A stretch of DNA of 7,127 nucleotides from Chloroflexota bacterium (GTDB lineage: Bacteria > Chloroflexota > Dehalococcoidia > Plut-88900): NCBI GenBank assembly GCA_022566235.1, contig JADFJI010000113.1:1-7127 (forward strand). Reading direction: 5' to 3'. Below the pieces are notes generated by a model, which was given only the letters and a program-made list of their open reading frames with translations, made no database searches and had not been told where the DNA came from. Shown one piece after another: positions 5,887-7,127 of this stretch. Positions within the stretch are counted from its first letter, which is position 1, and each line of letters opens with the position of its first letter. Position numbers and translations under genes: made by a program.

Positions 5887-6885
5887 ATGGTATCAGAAGT
5901 AGTACGAGAGCTTAGCGAGTTCGACAAAAAGCTCCTTAACCTTCTCCAATGGGACTTCCCCCTGGCGGAAAGGCCCTACGCCGCGATGGGAGAGAGCCTG
6001 GGCATCTCCGAGCAGGAGGTGATGGACATGATAACCAGCCTCAAGCGCTCTCAGGTAATTCGCGAGATAAACGCCATCTTCGACACCCGGCGCCTCGGCT
6101 ATAAAAGCTGCCTGGTAGCCGTAACGGCCCCCGAGGACCGGGTGGACCAGGTGGCCGCGATCATAAGCGAGCACCCCGGGGTCAGCCACAACTACAAGAG
6201 GGACCACCGCTTCAACATCTGGTTCACCCTCGCCATCGCCCCTGGCCAAGACCTCGAAGTGGAGTTGGAGAAGCTGACCGCCAGGGCCGGGGCCGAGAAA
6301 TACAGGATGCTGCCCACCAAGTACCTGTTCAAGATCGGCGTCAAGCTGGACATGACCAAGGACGAGGAGGCCCTGGAGCCCGAGGCCCGGGTCAAGAGCA
6401 CCCGCAAAGACCACGGCCCCCTGACCGAGGCCGACAAAGAGTTCATTCGGCAGCTTCAGGAAGACCTGCCCGTGGAGCCCCGGCCCTTCGACGACATAGC
6501 CAGCCGCCTCGGTATGAGCGTACCAGAGCTCTTCGAAAAGCTGGAGGAGTTCCAGCAGACGGGCCTGATGCGCCGCTTCGCCGCCATACTCAGGCACCAG
6601 AAGGCCGGATTCACCGCCAACGGCATGGTCTGCTGGCGGGTGCCCGTGGACCGGTTAAAGGAGGTGGGTGAGGTGGCCGCGTCCTACCCACAGGTGAGCC
6701 ATTGCTACGAGCGCCCCACCTACCCCGACTGGCCCTACAATCTGTTCAGCATGGTCCACTCTAGGGACGAGGAGAAGTGCAGGCGTATAGCCGAGAAGAT
6801 ATCGGCCAGAACCGGCATCACCGACTACGCCATCCTCTTCAGCACCAAGGAGTACAAAAAAGAGCGGGTCAAGTACTTCGTCTGA
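5887..6885 (+). CDS. ahbA-ahbB: fused siroheme decarboxylase AhbA-AhbB (two Lrp/AsnC-like halves)
   Basis: Expected to remove two acetate carboxyl groups of siroheme to give 12,18-didecarboxysiroheme, the first dedicated step of the siroheme-dependent heme pathway. AhbA and AhbB are usually separate proteins of about 150-170 aa that form a heterodimer; here both are in 332 aa. The first half has a winged-helix segment (about 11-60: FDKKLLNLLQWDFPLAERPY) and a ligand domain with VSHNYKRDHRFNIWFT (99-114). A charged linker (about 151-178) follows. The second half repeats this: winged helix at 179-230 (ADKEFIRQLQEDLPVEPRPF) and ligand domain with VSHCYERPTYPDWPYNLFSM (270-289), ending in STKEYKKERVKYF (319-331). 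The NYxRDHxxNxWF and CYxRPTxPDWPYNLF motifs are typical of AhbA and AhbB respectively. The relatives NirD/NirL (heme d1) include known fusions, so a NirDL role is the main alternative; no other nir gene is here. It is not a plain Lrp regulator. The SirC and SUMT genes upstream would provide its precursor. Confidence 0.88.
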   Translation: MVSEVVRELSEFDKKLLNLLQWDFPLAERPYAAMGESLGISEQEVMDMITSLKRSQVIREINAIFDTRRLGYKSCLVAVTAPEDRVDQVAAIISEHPGVSHNYKRDHRFNIWFTLAIAPGQDLEVELEKLTARAGAEKYRMLPTKYLFKIGVKLDMTKDEEALEPEARVKSTRKDHGPLTEADKEFIRQLQEDLPVEPRPFDDIASRLGMSVPELFEKLEEFQQTGLMRRFAAILRHQKAGFTANGMVCWRVPVDRLKEVGEVAASYPQVSHCYERPTYPDWPYNLFSMVHSRDEEKCRRIAEKISARTGITDYAILFSTKEYKKERVKYFV

Positions 6886-6887
6886 GT

Positions 6888-6916
6888 TTGAAAATATCAC
6901 AATACCGTACTATTAT
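6888..6916 (+). promoter_or_regulatory. sigma70-type promoter for the TPR gene
   Basis: TTGAAA (6888-6893) and TATTAT (6911-6916) are separated by exactly 17 nt, each one mismatch from consensus. The predicted start is around 6922-6924, about 40 nt before the ATG at 6963. It begins three bases after the decarboxylase stop. No terminator was seen between the two genes. Confidence 0.65.
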
Positions 6917-6918
6917 TC

Positions 6919-6939
6919 GCGATGATTGATTTCATGCGC
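6919..6939. repeat. imperfect dyad over the predicted transcription start
   Basis: GCGATGA (6919-6925) pairs with TCATGCGC (6932-6939), leaving one bulged G (6936) and a 6-nt loop. It overlaps the expected start site, so it could be an operator or a 5' leader hairpin. A chance occurrence is possible. Confidence 0.3.
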
Positions 6940-6962
6940 CTTCAGAATAGTGGGGGTGGGCT

Positions 6963-7127
6963 ATGGCAAGCGAGACTAAGCGAAGCCCGGAGAGGCTCAC
7001 TGATGCTGGCATAATCCTCTTAGAACAGGAAAAACGAGAGGAAGCCATCAAATGTTTTAATGAGGCGATTGATCTGGATCCGAAATATGCAGCCGCTTAC
7101 TGGAACAGGGGAGAAGCCTATCGATAA
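6963..7127 (+). CDS. short TPR-repeat protein, probably truncated
   Basis: A 54-aa frame from ATG 6963 to a TAA that is the last codon of the window. GGGGGTGGG at 6952-6960 is a possible, unusually close ribosome site. Residues 9-42 form one complete tetratricopeptide repeat with Leu12, Ala15, Gly16, Leu19, Ala28, Phe32, Ala35 and Pro40 at the consensus positions. A second repeat starts at residue 43 (Tyr46, Gly50, Tyr53) and is cut off after 12 residues. TPRs normally come in arrays that mediate protein-protein contacts, and one and a third repeats would not make a usual fold. The frame may be a genuine tiny protein, the remnant of a gene broken by a nonsense change, or affected by an error at a sequence edge. 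The codons are more AT-rich than in the upstream genes, suggesting a different origin. No specific function can be assigned. Confidence 0.6.
   Translation: MASETKRSPERLTDAGIILLEQEKREEAIKCFNEAIDLDPKYAAAYWNRGEAYR

Noticed and set aside
5893..6597. Long minus-strand open frame (234 aa) opposite the siroheme decarboxylase
   Set aside because: Low-complexity composition rich in Gly, Leu and Val with no recognisable motif; it mirrors the real gene in a GC-rich sequence.
5887..6885. Lrp/AsnC transcription regulator
   Set aside because: Both halves carry the AhbA and AhbB signature motifs around the ligand site, and a tandem double-domain chain next to siroheme genes fits the decarboxylase better.
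1..7127. tRNA, rRNA, CRISPR array, insertion sequence or defence system
   Set aside because: No cloverleaf, regularly spaced repeats, transposase motifs or defence-type proteins were seen in any frame.

Overview
This GC-rich window carries only plus-strand genes. It reads as a bacterial tetrapyrrole (siroheme/heme) biosynthesis region. Frequent AGG arginine and ATA isoleucine codons, a fused uroporphyrinogen-III methyltransferase/synthase, a DUF1802-type gene and a fused siroheme decarboxylase suggest an anaerobic or microaerophilic bacterium. Chloroflexota (Dehalococcoidia-like) or another deep-branching Gram-positive-type lineage is my guess. The taxonomic call is inference at low to moderate confidence.

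Region 1 (27-4713) is a very tight five-gene unit: precorrin-2 dehydrogenase (sirC type), hemC, a cobA-hemD fusion, hemB and a DUF1802 protein. The junctions are 1- or 4-nt overlaps or a 1-nt gap, which indicates one transcript with coupled translation. HemB makes porphobilinogen from 5-aminolevulinate. HemC polymerises it to hydroxymethylbilane. The HemD half closes the ring to uroporphyrinogen III, and the CobA half methylates it to precorrin-2. SirC oxidises that to sirohydrochlorin. The DUF1802 gene has no known function but sits in the unit without a break.

Region 2 (4714-5886) holds an aldo/keto reductase gene after a 51-nt gap. It is followed by a 129-nt intergenic stretch with a perfect 9-bp hairpin and a second hairpin that runs into a T-rich tract (probable terminator).

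Region 3 (5887-6885) is one gene encoding an in-line AhbA-AhbB fusion with two Lrp/AsnC-like halves. Its expected job is to decarboxylate siroheme to 12,18-didecarboxysiroheme. With region 1 this points to the siroheme-dependent heme route. The radical-SAM steps (AhbC, AhbD), an iron chelatase and the aminolevulinate-forming genes (hemA, hemL) are not in the window.

Region 4 (6886-7127) has a good sigma70-type promoter (TTGAAA, 17 nt, TATTAT), an imperfect dyad over the predicted transcription start, and a short TPR-containing ORF. That ORF stops in the middle of a second TPR, exactly at the last base of the window. Its composition is visibly more AT-rich than that of the biosynthetic genes.

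No tRNA, rRNA, CRISPR array, insertion sequence or phage gene was seen. The main points of interest are the AhbA-AhbB fusion, the DUF1802 gene locked into the operon, the aldo/keto reductase between the two tetrapyrrole blocks, and the hairpin-rich gap before the decarboxylase.
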